From: Beijerinckiaceae bacterium | Lineage (GTDB): Bacteria > Pseudomonadota > Alphaproteobacteria > Rhizobiales > Beijerinckiaceae | DNA: 41,168 bases | Assembly (NCBI GenBank): GCA_019745195.1 | Contig: JAIETL010000064.1 | Span: 1 to 41,168, forward strand | Reading direction: 5' to 3' | Shown: positions 8,321 through 16,666 of the stretch, one piece after another | How the letters are laid out: each line of letters opens with the position of its first letter | How positions within the stretch are numbered: position 1 is the first letter of the stretch | Program-made: the position numbers and the translations under genes | Notes under the pieces: generated by a model | What the model saw: only the letters and a program-made list of their open reading frames with translations | Told to the model about the DNA's origin: nothing | Database searches by the model: none

Positions 8321-9693
8321 CGCGCGAACGCCTCCTGAAGGCCGCCGACGCCCGAGGTGGTCGGGAAGGACTGGATCTCGTCGAGCAGCGTCTGGAACGC
8401 TGCGTCGCTCAGCCGGCCACCGACTAGCGCGCGCGCCTTCAGCCTGAGGCGCTCGATGTCCATCGGATTGGCCGGCGTGCCGACGCTGTCGAGCACGCGC
8501 TCCGTGCGGCGCTCGCCATCACGGAAGGCGACCTCGACCTCTGTGCCGAAATGAGCCGGATAGGATGCTTCGAGCGCTTCGTCCGCCTCGACCTCGACCC
8601 GGTCCACCCATGCGAGGATGCGTGCGTCCGACAGGTTTGCGGCCTCGAACGCATCGAACCGCTCGGGTCCATAAGCAAGCGTCGCGCCGACCGTATAGGG
8701 CAGGCTGTACTGAGCCGCCATCGGCGTCCGGGGGCGGCGTACCATGTGCTGCTCGACGAGCTTGCGTGGGCCGCGAACCTTGATCGAGACGATCTGGTCG
8801 GTCGTGGCCGTGAAATTGCCGGTGGTGGTGCGCAGGCCGTCGATCATCGAATGCAGGAGACGGCAGCACGCATAGGGTTTGATGCTTATGTCGTGGATGG
8901 CAAGGCCGTTCGGTCCCATCCTGCTCAGTTCGGCTGGAATGGGATCGTCGGCATAGAGCGCCAGGAAGCCGTACTTGCCGTCGAGGCTCCGACGCGGTGC
9001 GTCGATACCCGCCAGTGCCATCTGCGCTGCGAGGACGCCGTTGCGGCCTGCGTATCCGGCATGAAGCCGCTTGACCTCGGCGCCGGTGACCTCCTGCGAG
9101 AACTGCATCGATCCGGCCGAGAGGGACAGGGCGTGGCCCCAGGCGCAACTGATGCCGTCCGCATTCAGACCCAGAAGCTTGCCGGCGGTGACTGCGGCGC
9201 CGAACACGCCGAGAACCGCCGTGGGGTGGAAGCCGGCCGCGATGACTCGCTCGGCGCGCGCGGCGATGCCAATGCGCGCCATGGCCTCGTAGCCGGCAGC
9301 CACGGCCGCCATCACGTCCCGTCCCGAAGCTCCCGTCTCGGCAGCGACGGCCAGCGAAGCCGGGATTACGACCGCGCCGGGATGGCTCATCGAGGCGTCA
9401 TGCGTGTCGTCCAGCTCAAAGCTGTGACCTGCCGCGCCGTTGACAAAGGCAGCGATCTCGGCCGTCGCCTTGATGTCGCTAGCGACAATCCGGGCCTTGC
9501 CGGTTCCACGGTAACGCTCCGCCCATTGGTGCAGCGCCACGATCCAGGGACGTTCGGTGCCGCCGAAAGCAACCCCGATATAGTCAAGTATCAGCGCTTG
9601 GAGCTGGATGCGGTCGGCCTCACCGAGCGAGCCCGAACCGAGAGCGTGAAGTTCGGCGGAGAAAGCCTGCGTATGATCGACGTTGTGCGTCAT
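8317..9693 (-). CDS. MmgE/PrpD family protein (copy 1)
   Basis: MmgE/PrpD proteins include 2-methylcitrate dehydratase and cis-aconitate decarboxylase, acting on polycarboxylic acids. I start at ATG 9693 (458 aa), five bases after the upstream stop; the longer frame back to 9825 runs inside the flavin oxidoreductase gene. Family landmarks are GHSFELDDTHDASMSHPGA (about 89-107), the EVKRLHAGYAGRNGVLAA segment, and IKPYACCRLLHSMID. The Asp, Thr and His of the active-site loop and the Lys of KRLH are all present. No iron-sulphur ligands are expected. Its partner copy lies one gene away, with an Old Yellow Enzyme between them. The substrate is unknown. Confidence 0.85.
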   Translation of the reverse strand: MTHNVDHTQAFSAELHALGSGSLGEADRIQLQALILDYIGVAFGGTERPWIVALHQWAERYRGTGKARIVASDIKATAEIAAFVNGAAGHSFELDDTHDASMSHPGAVVIPASLAVAAETGASGRDVMAAVAAGYEAMARIGIAARAERVIAAGFHPTAVLGVFGAAVTAGKLLGLNADGISCAWGHALSLSAGSMQFSQEVTGAEVKRLHAGYAGRNGVLAAQMALAGIDAPRRSLDGKYGFLALYADDPIPAELSRMGPNGLAIHDISIKPYACCRLLHSMIDGLRTTTGNFTATTDQIVSIKVRGPRKLVEQHMVRRPRTPMAAQYSLPYTVGATLAYGPERFDAFEAANLSDARILAWVDRVEVEADEALEASYPAHFGTEVEVAFRDGERRTERVLDSVGTPANPMDIERLRLKARALVGGRLSDAAFQTLLDEIQSFPTTSGVGGLQEAFAR

Positions 9694-9698
9694 GATGG

Positions 9699-10829
9699 TC
9701 AGCGCCCCGCAGTCTGCCGCTCGCGAAATGGCTTCAGAAAGTCGCCGGCCCGCATGGAAGGGTGAGAGCGCTCGTATTGCGGCGGGAAGTAGACTTCCTC
9801 GCCGAAGTGGGCCGCCGCGTGCCAAGGCCAGCGCGGGTTGTAAAGCATGCCCCGTCCGAGGGCGACGAAGTCGGCTTGTCCATAGGCCAGGATGTCCTCG
9901 GCCTGCTGCGGCTGGGTGATCAGCCCCACGGCCATGGTCGGGATTCCGACCTCGCGGCGGATCTGTTCGGCGAAGGGGACCTGGTAGCTAGGGCCGATCG
10001 GGATCTCTTGCTTGTCCGTCGAGCCTCCGCTGGAGGCGCAGATATAGTCGCAACCACGCTTTTCCAGCTCGCGGGCGAAGACGACGGATTCCTCCGGGGT
10101 CCAGCCGCCCTCGGCCCAATCCGTCGCCGATATGCGGACACCGAGCGGCTTGCGCTCCGGCCAGACCGCGCGAACCGCCTCGAAGACCGATAGCGGGAAG
10201 CGCATGCGGTTCTCCAGGCTGCCTCCATACGAGTCCGTGCGGGCATTGGCGAAGGGCGTTAGGAAGGAATGCAACAGATAGCCATGGGCGTTGTGGATCT
10301 CGATAATGTCGAAGCCAGCCGCATCGGCCCGTATCGCGGCGTCGCGGAAGGCGTCCTGGACCTGCCCCAACCCTGCTTCGTCGAGAGCCTCAGGCATCGG
10401 GCGACCGGGATACGCAACCGCGGAGGGGCTCGCCATGAGCCAGCCGCCCTCGCCATCCTGCATGCCGACCTGCTTCTCCCAGGGAACAGTGACTGAGCCC
10501 TTGCGGCCGGAATGGGCGAGCTGCATGCCCAGCTTTGCGCCGCCGTGCGTCCTGCAGAAATCAACAATGCTCCGCAGTCCCTCGACATGATCGTCCGACC
10601 AGATTCCGAGGCATTTGCCGCTGACCCGGCCGCGAGGCTCAACGGCCGTAGCCTCGGTGAAGACGAGCCCCGCTCCGGAGGCCGCTAGATGGCCGAGATG
10701 CATCAGGTGCCAGTCCGTCGCGAAGCCTTCGGCATCGGCCGAGTACTGACCCATCGGTGAGACGACGATACGGTTGTCGAACGTGACAGACCGCAGGGTC
10801 GTCGGCGAGAAAAGCATCGTCTTGGACAT
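9699..10829 (-). CDS. Old Yellow Enzyme, NADH:flavin oxidoreductase (YqjM-like)
   Basis: This 376-residue single-domain TIM-barrel flavoprotein matches the short YqjM/XenA class and lacks the C-terminal extension of 2,4-dienoyl-CoA reductases such as FadH. Such enzymes use FMN and NAD(P)H to reduce activated carbon-carbon double bonds. Visible motifs are VVSPMGQYSA (23-31), GMQLAHSGRKG (101-111), and FDIIEIHNAHGYLLHSFL with the substrate-binding pair His179/His182. TDSYGGSLENRMRF and a C-terminal phosphate-binding region with VALGRGMLYNPRWPWHAA follow. The Cys that tunes FMN in YqjM is replaced by Gly27, while Tyr29 is kept. GAGG lies just before ATG 10829. It sits between the two MmgE/PrpD genes. 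Confidence 0.88.
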   Translation of the reverse strand: MSKTMLFSPTTLRSVTFDNRIVVSPMGQYSADAEGFATDWHLMHLGHLAASGAGLVFTEATAVEPRGRVSGKCLGIWSDDHVEGLRSIVDFCRTHGGAKLGMQLAHSGRKGSVTVPWEKQVGMQDGEGGWLMASPSAVAYPGRPMPEALDEAGLGQVQDAFRDAAIRADAAGFDIIEIHNAHGYLLHSFLTPFANARTDSYGGSLENRMRFPLSVFEAVRAVWPERKPLGVRISATDWAEGGWTPEESVVFARELEKRGCDYICASSGGSTDKQEIPIGPSYQVPFAEQIRREVGIPTMAVGLITQPQQAEDILAYGQADFVALGRGMLYNPRWPWHAAAHFGEEVYFPPQYERSHPSMRAGDFLKPFRERQTAGR

Positions 10830-10847
10830 GTTCCTCGGGGCCTCTTC

Positions 10848-12227
10848 TTATTTTGCGTTTGGTGTGTTCAGCAGAATGTCGATGTCCTCGATCTGCTGTA
10901 TGGCGAGCACGGCCGACTTGAGCCGTTCGTTCGAGGCCTCTCCGAGGACCGGAATGACCATCTCGTCGAATTTGGTGAGCAGGGCTTCGTCGCTGAGCGG
11001 ATGGCGCGCCGAGCCGAGGGGTTCGTCGATATAGCGGCGATGCTCGGCACCGGCCTTCGTCCTGACCAAGACCTTGGCCGAGCGCAGGCGCGGATAATCA
11101 GTCTCGCAGGCGTCGTCGATGCGAACATCGACCTTGCCGGCAAGCGCAGAAAGCTCGGCTTCGGACAGCACGTCCGCATCGAAATCAGCGATGCCGACGC
11201 GTTCCCTGGTCGCCGCCAGCGCGGTGCAAAAGCGGTAGTTCATCTGTGCCGACGGCATGTCGTGCCAGCCGCCATGAGCGTGGCCGGCTGCGATTTCATA
11301 GGTGCCGATCTCGATGGCGGCGATCTCGCCCGGCGCAACGCCCTCTTCCCGGGCGATCGCGATGACCGCGTCCAGACCCGGATGCAGATGGCGGCAACAG
11401 GCATAGGGCTTGATGTAGCAGCGCGAGACGTTGAACGTTTCTCCCAGCCCGGCGACGAACTTCGCCGCATCGGCGTTGCCGGCAAAGGCCTGGAGGAAAC
11501 CGTCCTCGATCTCGAGCACGCCGGCGGGGCCGGTCATGCCGTTCCGGGCCAAATGCGCAGCCAGCAGGCCTTCGCGTGCGGCGAAGCCGGGGTGGAGGCG
11601 CTTGATCTCCCCACCACCGTGCAGGAAGGCGAACAGGCCCGCCGCCGAGCTCGCTGCGATGGCTAGCGCATGGGCGGTCTGGCGGGCGTCGAGACCGAGC
11701 ACTGAGGCGGCAGCGACGGCCGCTCCCAGCACGCCGGTGATCGACGTATTGTGGAAGCCGCGCTTGCGCGACGCCGGGTGGACGGTCTCGGCGACGCGTG
11801 TCACCACCTCGTAGCCAGCGGCGATGGCGGCGGCGACGCGCCGTCCGTCTACTTGGTTGCCCCAGGCGGCGGCGAGCACAGCGGGGATGACGGGCGCACC
11901 GGGATGGACGGAGCCGGCGCGATAGCCGTCGTCCAGCTCGAGGCCATGCGCGCTGGCGCCCATCAGATAGGCGGCGGAAAGACGCTGGCGCTTCGCTGAG
12001 AAGCCGGGGACGGGAATGTCGCCTTCCGGCTCGAGTTCGGCGATCGTGCGCTCGGCGATGCGGGCAGGAGAGCCCTGCGTGCCGGCGATGATCGCACCGA
12101 ATGTGTCGAGCAGGTGCCGGCGCACACCGCGCCGCGCGGCCTCGTCAAGATGGTCGAAGCGCAGGCTGGCGCAAAACGCGGCGAGTTCCGCCGTCGGGCC
12201 ATCGGGGATACGGTTGTCAGACTTCAT
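10848..12227 (-). CDS. MmgE/PrpD family protein (copy 2)
   Basis: This is a 459-residue MmgE/PrpD protein and a clear but diverged paralogue of copy 1. The active-site loop reads HGLELDDGYRAGSVHPGAP (about 94-112), so the DD pair and the HPGA histidine are kept, but the Thr found in copy 1 is Gly. The GGEIKRLHPGFAAREGLLAA and CYIKPYACCRHLHPGLD segments are intact. The start ATG 12227 overlaps the upstream ligase gene by 11 bases, and the stop lies 18 bases before the flavin oxidoreductase. The two copies may act on successive intermediates or stereoisomers, or form a mixed dimer. That is inference. Confidence 0.85.
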   Translation of the reverse strand: MKSDNRIPDGPTAELAAFCASLRFDHLDEAARRGVRRHLLDTFGAIIAGTQGSPARIAERTIAELEPEGDIPVPGFSAKRQRLSAAYLMGASAHGLELDDGYRAGSVHPGAPVIPAVLAAAWGNQVDGRRVAAAIAAGYEVVTRVAETVHPASRKRGFHNTSITGVLGAAVAAASVLGLDARQTAHALAIAASSAAGLFAFLHGGGEIKRLHPGFAAREGLLAAHLARNGMTGPAGVLEIEDGFLQAFAGNADAAKFVAGLGETFNVSRCYIKPYACCRHLHPGLDAVIAIAREEGVAPGEIAAIEIGTYEIAAGHAHGGWHDMPSAQMNYRFCTALAATRERVGIADFDADVLSEAELSALAGKVDVRIDDACETDYPRLRSAKVLVRTKAGAEHRRYIDEPLGSARHPLSDEALLTKFDEMVIPVLGEASNERLKSAVLAIQQIEDIDILLNTPNAK

Positions 12228-14325
12228 CGCGACGTCCGCCCTTGATCAACAGTGCATCGAGAGCGACGACGCCGTCGCCCTGCCTGCCGATGAGTACCGG
12301 GTTAATTTCGGCCTCCTCGACATCGAAAAAGGCCAATTGGGAAAAGGCGGCGATCGTACCGGCGAGAGCCTCTAGATCGCCCAGCTCCATGCCGCGATAG
12401 CCCCGCAGCGGTGCAAAACCGCGAACCTCCGCGATCATCCGGCGGGCCTCGTCGACGTCCACCGGCGCGATCCGGACGGAGACGTCGCGATAGATCTCCG
12501 TCAGGACCCCGCCGACGCCGAGCGTGACGACCGGCCCGACCGTGGGATCAAACACGTATCCCAGCAGCGCCTCGCCGATGCCGCGCAGCATCGGCTGGAC
12601 TTGGACGCCGCTTAGCCTCGCGTCCGGAGCGGCCTTGCGGACGCTAGCCAGGATCTGGCGGCACGCGGCCTTCAGAGCCGCCTCGTCGGCGCAGCCGACG
12701 ATTACGCCGCCGACTTCGGTCTTGTGGGCGATGTCCTGCGACAGGATCTTGGCGACGGCGGGATAAGTCATGCCGCCAAGGGACATCTGCTCGATGGCCG
12801 AGATCTCCGCCGGCAGGATCCGTTCCGAGGCCATCGGGACGCCCAGCTGCGCGAAGACCGCGCCCGCCGCCTTCGCATCGAGCGAGGCACCCTGCGCGGC
12901 TTCGAGCAGTTCGGCGATGCCGTTGGGCACGCCTGCCGGCAGGATCTGGCGCGGCGCCCGCCAGTCAAAATAGGCGCGGATCGCGTCGGCGCAGGATTCC
13001 GGCGTCCGGAAGGCTGCGACATCGGCCTCGGAGAGCAGGCTCAGCGAGGCTTCGGCATGCGGGGTCAGGAAGACCGCGACGGGCTTGGCGGGATCGTGCT
13101 GCACGGCGGAGGTGATCGGAAACACCGCCCTATCCGGCCTGAACTGAGAGGACGAGCCGACGACGGGGACTACGAGGTCGCAATCCTGGGATGCCATCAG
13201 CTCGCGCAGCACGGCGCCATAGGTGCGCGGGTTCGTGCCGGCGAGCGTCAGATCCACCAACGGCGTGCGGCTGATCGCGATGCCCTGCTCGGCGAGATTG
13301 CGGACTACGCCCTCGGACGGTGCAACGATCTCGATGTCGTGGCGCGAGATCGCGTCGATGACAAGGGTTCCTCCGCCGCCGGTGGTGCTCATCACCGAGA
13401 CGCGGCGTCCCGAAGGTGGCCGGCGCCCCTTCACCAGCGGCCCGATTTCGAGAAACGCATCGAGCGTCTCAACCCGGATCACGCCTATGTCGCGCAGGAA
13501 TGCGTCCAAGGCCGCGCCGTTGCCGATGATGGCGCCGGTATGGGAGGCGGCGAGCTTCTCGCCGACCTCGGAGCGGCCGACGCGGAACGCGATGATTGGC
13601 TTTCCGGCGCCGAACGCGCGGCGCGCCATGGAAGCGAGACCAGATGGGTCGCGCACCGTCTCCAGGAACAGCAGGATCGCGTCAGTCGCGGGGTCGTCGA
13701 TCAGCATCTCGCCGATCTCCGAGACGCCAAGATCGGCCTCGTTGCCAACAGACACCATCTTTGCGAAGCCCAGACCGCGCTCCTGGCCCCGCGAAAGCAC
13801 GGCGCCGATAAGGCTACCGCTCTGCGAGATGAGGCTGTAGCGGCCGGCCTTGAGCTCCGGCAGCGACAGGATCTCGTTCGCCGACAAGGCAACATGGTCG
13901 GGAAGGTTGATGACTCCGAGGCTGTTGGGCCCGAGTAGCCGCATGCCGCCGTCGCGAGCCATCTCGACCAGTTCGCGCTGCCGGTCGCGACCGCTCGCGC
14001 CGCTCTCCGCGAACCCGTTGGAGAGGATCGTCGCGCAGCGCACGCCCGCCCTGCAGCAGTCCGTCACGGCGTCGACGACACCATGGGTCGGCAGCATGAT
14101 GAAGGCGTGATCGACGGGTCTGCCGATCTGGTTGACGCTCTTGTAGGCGCGCTCGCCGAAGACGGAATCGCGATTGGCGTTGATGGGGAAGATGTCCCCG
14201 CGATAACCGTGCCGGCGCAGATACTGATGCGGCAGCGAGGCATGCTTGTTCTCGTCGCCAGATGCTCCGACGAGGGCGATGCTGCGAGGACTGAACAGAG
14301 CGTCGGGCAGAGTTGCAGGGGTCAT
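12217..14325 (-). CDS. NDP-forming acyl-CoA ligase (acetate-CoA ligase family)
   Basis: The 702-residue protein fuses the alpha and beta parts of an NDP-forming acyl-CoA synthetase. It begins with a CoA-binding Rossmann domain (SIALVGASGDENK, 15-27). A succinyl-CoA-ligase-like flavodoxin domain follows, with ISQSGSLIGAVLSRG and the phosphorylatable His262 in ASHTGAIIG. A C-terminal ATP-grasp domain starts about residue 480, containing VAKILSQDIAHKTEVGGV, VTLGVGGVLTEIYRD and VEEAEINPVLIG. These enzymes interconvert acyl-CoA plus ADP and Pi with a carboxylate and ATP, so it could activate the imported acid or conserve energy from a product. The ATG shares one base with the preceding stop (TGATG). 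Confidence 0.87.
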   Translation of the reverse strand: MTPATLPDALFSPRSIALVGASGDENKHASLPHQYLRRHGYRGDIFPINANRDSVFGERAYKSVNQIGRPVDHAFIMLPTHGVVDAVTDCCRAGVRCATILSNGFAESGASGRDRQRELVEMARDGGMRLLGPNSLGVINLPDHVALSANEILSLPELKAGRYSLISQSGSLIGAVLSRGQERGLGFAKMVSVGNEADLGVSEIGEMLIDDPATDAILLFLETVRDPSGLASMARRAFGAGKPIIAFRVGRSEVGEKLAASHTGAIIGNGAALDAFLRDIGVIRVETLDAFLEIGPLVKGRRPPSGRRVSVMSTTGGGGTLVIDAISRHDIEIVAPSEGVVRNLAEQGIAISRTPLVDLTLAGTNPRTYGAVLRELMASQDCDLVVPVVGSSSQFRPDRAVFPITSAVQHDPAKPVAVFLTPHAEASLSLLSEADVAAFRTPESCADAIRAYFDWRAPRQILPAGVPNGIAELLEAAQGASLDAKAAGAVFAQLGVPMASERILPAEISAIEQMSLGGMTYPAVAKILSQDIAHKTEVGGVIVGCADEAALKAACRQILASVRKAAPDARLSGVQVQPMLRGIGEALLGYVFDPTVGPVVTLGVGGVLTEIYRDVSVRIAPVDVDEARRMIAEVRGFAPLRGYRGMELGDLEALAGTIAAFSQLAFFDVEEAEINPVLIGRQGDGVVALDALLIKGGRRDEV

Positions 14326-15494
14326 CAGGCCGGGACCTTCGCAGGCGATGGCAGACGCTGTGGGAACGCCTGGTCGAAGACGTGCTCGGCGATGCGGTTC
14401 AGCAGGATCTCGATAGTCCCGCCTGCGATCATCCAGCCGCGAGTGCGGCGGAAGCAGTATTCAACGAGCGAATCCTGGCTGTAGCCGGCGCCACCCATGA
14501 CCTGGATCGCCTCGTTGGCGATGTTGAAGCCCGCCCTGTTGCAGGCGACCTTCGCGATGGCGGTCTCTTCGGCAGACGGAAAGCCGCGATCGGCACTGGC
14601 GGCGGCCCGGTAGAGCAGAAGCTGGGCCGCATCGAGCTGGATCTTCATTTCGGCGAACTTCCACTGGAGACCTTGGAAGTCGGCGAGGGGGCGGCCGAAC
14701 TGCTTCCTGGTCAGCACATGGTCGCGCGCGACGTCGTAGGCATAGCGGCCGAGCGCGAGCGAGCGCGACGAGTTGCCGATCCGCTCGACGTTGAACCCGG
14801 AGATCTGCTTCTTGAATCCGCCCGGACCGAGCAGCATGTTCTCGCGCGGGATGTAGACGTTGTCGAAGAAGATCGGGTTCCACTCTTCTCCCGAAAGGAA
14901 GCGGACCTGCTTGCCGAACGTGACGCCCTCGGTGCTGCGCTCGATCAGAACCGAGCCGATGTTGCCGACGCCTGGTCCGTAGCGGACATAGACGAGGAAG
15001 ACAGTCGCGTGCGTGCCGTGGGTGGTGAAGATCTTGCTGCCGCTGATGCGAAAGCCGTCGCCGTCTTCCTTCGCCGTGGTCGTCAGCTCGGTAACGGCCG
15101 ATCCGGCGTTAGGCTCGGTCATGGCCACCGAGATGAGCGCGGTGCCCTCGAGCAGCGGCTTAAGATAGCGCTCGCGCTGCTCGGGCGTCGCGTACTGCAT
15201 GAGAACGCGGATCGCACCGAAGTTGCCCGCCTGGACCACGTCGGCCGAGCGCGGGCAGGAGCGCGCGATCTCCTGGATCGCGATCACTGCGTCCATCAGC
15301 GTCCCGCCGACGCCGCCGCTTTCCTCGCTGGCGGTGATTCCGAGCAGACCCTGCTCGGCCATCATCTTCGCGACGTCCCAGGGATAATCGTCGCTATGGG
15401 CGCGTTCGAGCGCCCCGGCGGCGAGATGACGCTCGGCGAAGGCCCGGACCGAGCCGCGGAAGAGGGCCTGTTCCTCGTTCAGATTAAAATCCAT
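14325..15494 (-). CDS. Acyl-CoA dehydrogenase (IVD-type catalytic base)
   Basis: This 389-residue FAD enzyme oxidises an acyl-CoA to its 2,3-enoyl-CoA and passes electrons to ETF. Landmarks are the N-terminal MDFNLNEEQALFR helix, the FAD/substrate stretch ISVAMTEPNAGSAVTELTT, ISGSKIFTTHG, TRKQFGRPLADFQGLQ and VMGGAGYSQDSLVE. At the usual MCAD glutamate position it reads IAGGTIEI, so that Glu is missing. Glu237 in GFNVERIG matches the catalytic Glu of isovaleryl-CoA and long-chain dehydrogenases on helix G. This suggests a branched or bulky acyl group, as inference. It is 5 bases downstream of the CoA-transferase stop and coupled to the ligase gene. Confidence 0.9.
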   Translation of the reverse strand: MDFNLNEEQALFRGSVRAFAERHLAAGALERAHSDDYPWDVAKMMAEQGLLGITASEESGGVGGTLMDAVIAIQEIARSCPRSADVVQAGNFGAIRVLMQYATPEQRERYLKPLLEGTALISVAMTEPNAGSAVTELTTTAKEDGDGFRISGSKIFTTHGTHATVFLVYVRYGPGVGNIGSVLIERSTEGVTFGKQVRFLSGEEWNPIFFDNVYIPRENMLLGPGGFKKQISGFNVERIGNSSRSLALGRYAYDVARDHVLTRKQFGRPLADFQGLQWKFAEMKIQLDAAQLLLYRAAASADRGFPSAEETAIAKVACNRAGFNIANEAIQVMGGAGYSQDSLVEYCFRRTRGWMIAGGTIEILLNRIAEHVFDQAFPQRLPSPAKVPA

Positions 15495-15499
15495 GTGTG

Positions 15500-16666
15500 T
15501 CAGCCCGTCATGCCTGTTCTTGCGGAGGAAGAGAAAGTTTTGCCGGCATCGCCAATCAGCGGGGCCGCGCCCCTGCGCGGGCGCATGACACCTGAATCCA
15601 TCAGCCCGCTGCGCAGCGTGAAGGTGTGGCCTTCCGTAGGATGCTCGACGGCCTCGACGAGTCCGCGACTCCGGACATGGTCGCTGGCGACGGCTTCGTC
15701 GGGCGTGAGGACGGGGATGACGGGCAAGGCCAGTCTGGTCATTACGGCCCCGATCTCGTCACGGTCATGACTCAGGCAGTAGGTTGCGAGGGCCTCTCGG
15801 AAGAGCTCTGCGCGATCGCCATGGCTCGACAGCCGAGCCTCATGGCCCTCGTCCGCAAAATTGAGGTCGGGGCGTCCGATTAGCTCGCAGAACTTGCGCC
15901 AGATCTTGGCCTCCAGCAGGCAGACTGCGACCTTCTTGCCGTCGCGCGTCGTGTAGGTGCGATAGCGCGGGTTGCCGCCCCAGACTTCCATGGTCGGGGT
16001 GCCCGGTCCGCCTGCATGGCGCCCGAGTGCGCTGGCCAGGCCGATATTGCCCATGCCGAACAGGGCATCGAACATCGCCACGTCAAGATAGGCGCCCTGT
16101 CCATCCCGGTCGCGGCTACGCAGCGCACCCATGATAGCGATCACCGCCATCGTCGCCGCCGCGTAGTCCGCAGCCTGGAAGGCCGGCGCCGGCGTGTCTG
16201 CAAGTGACAGAAGCCCGGTCGCCGCCTGGATGGCGAGATCATGGCCAGCGATCTGAGCGAGCGTTCCGGTCTGGCCGAAGCCGGTAAGACTGCAATAGAT
16301 CAGCCGGGCGTTTAGCGCGTTGGCGCGGTCCCAGTGCACGTCCAGCTTTTCCGCGCCGCCCCTGCCATAGCTCTCGACCAGCACGTCAGCATCGGAGATC
16401 AGCGCATGTGCGGCCGAGCGGCCCTCAGGTGTCGAGAGGTCCAGCGCGAGCGACGTCTTGCCGCCGTTTACCGAGCAAAAATAGACGCTTTCAGAGTTGT
16501 AGAGCGGCGGATTGTGGCGGCTCGGATCGCCGTCTGGACGTTCGACCTTGATCACCTCCGCGCCGAGATCGGCCAGCATCTGTGTGCACCAAGGGCCCGG
16601 CAAAAGGCGGCTGAAGTCGGCGATCCGGATGCCATCGAGTGGGAGCTTGCGATCGGCCATTGTCAT
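15500..16666 (-). CDS. Family III CoA-transferase
   Basis: This is a 388-residue single-module CaiB/BaiF transferase. The N-terminal GIRIADFSRLLPGPWCTQML is followed by AEVIKVERPDGDPSR, then LIYCSLTGFGQTG. Asp143 in the GHDLAIQAATG motif is at the catalytic position, four residues before the conserved Gln. GQGAYLDVAMFDALFG and PVIPVLTPDEA near the C-terminus are also typical. It probably loads CoA onto the incoming acid from a CoA donor such as succinyl-CoA. Closely related sequences also include racemases of the AMACR type, so epimerase activity is an alternative. The start overlaps the crotonase stop (ATGA); a second Met two codons in is possible. Confidence 0.88.
   Translation of the reverse strand: MTMADRKLPLDGIRIADFSRLLPGPWCTQMLADLGAEVIKVERPDGDPSRHNPPLYNSESVYFCSVNGGKTSLALDLSTPEGRSAAHALISDADVLVESYGRGGAEKLDVHWDRANALNARLIYCSLTGFGQTGTLAQIAGHDLAIQAATGLLSLADTPAPAFQAADYAAATMAVIAIMGALRSRDRDGQGAYLDVAMFDALFGMGNIGLASALGRHAGGPGTPTMEVWGGNPRYRTYTTRDGKKVAVCLLEAKIWRKFCELIGRPDLNFADEGHEARLSSHGDRAELFREALATYCLSHDRDEIGAVMTRLALPVIPVLTPDEAVASDHVRSRGLVEAVEHPTEGHTFTLRSGLMDSGVMRPRRGAAPLIGDAGKTFSSSARTGMTG

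Noticed and set aside
8551..9765. 404-codon open frame on the plus strand
   Set aside because: It is antisense to the MmgE/PrpD copy 1, has no family motifs, and arises from the GC-rich third-position bias of the real gene.
9699..10829. 2,4-dienoyl-CoA reductase FadH
   Set aside because: It is only 376 residues and lacks the iron-sulphur and C-terminal FAD/NAD domains of FadH.
12724..13938. 404-codon open frame on the plus strand
   Set aside because: Antisense shadow of the acyl-CoA ligase; Arg/Gly/Asp-rich with no recognisable domain.
14313..15770. 485-codon open frame on the plus strand
   Set aside because: Antisense to the acyl-CoA dehydrogenase and the CoA-transferase end; it crosses two real genes and has no motif.
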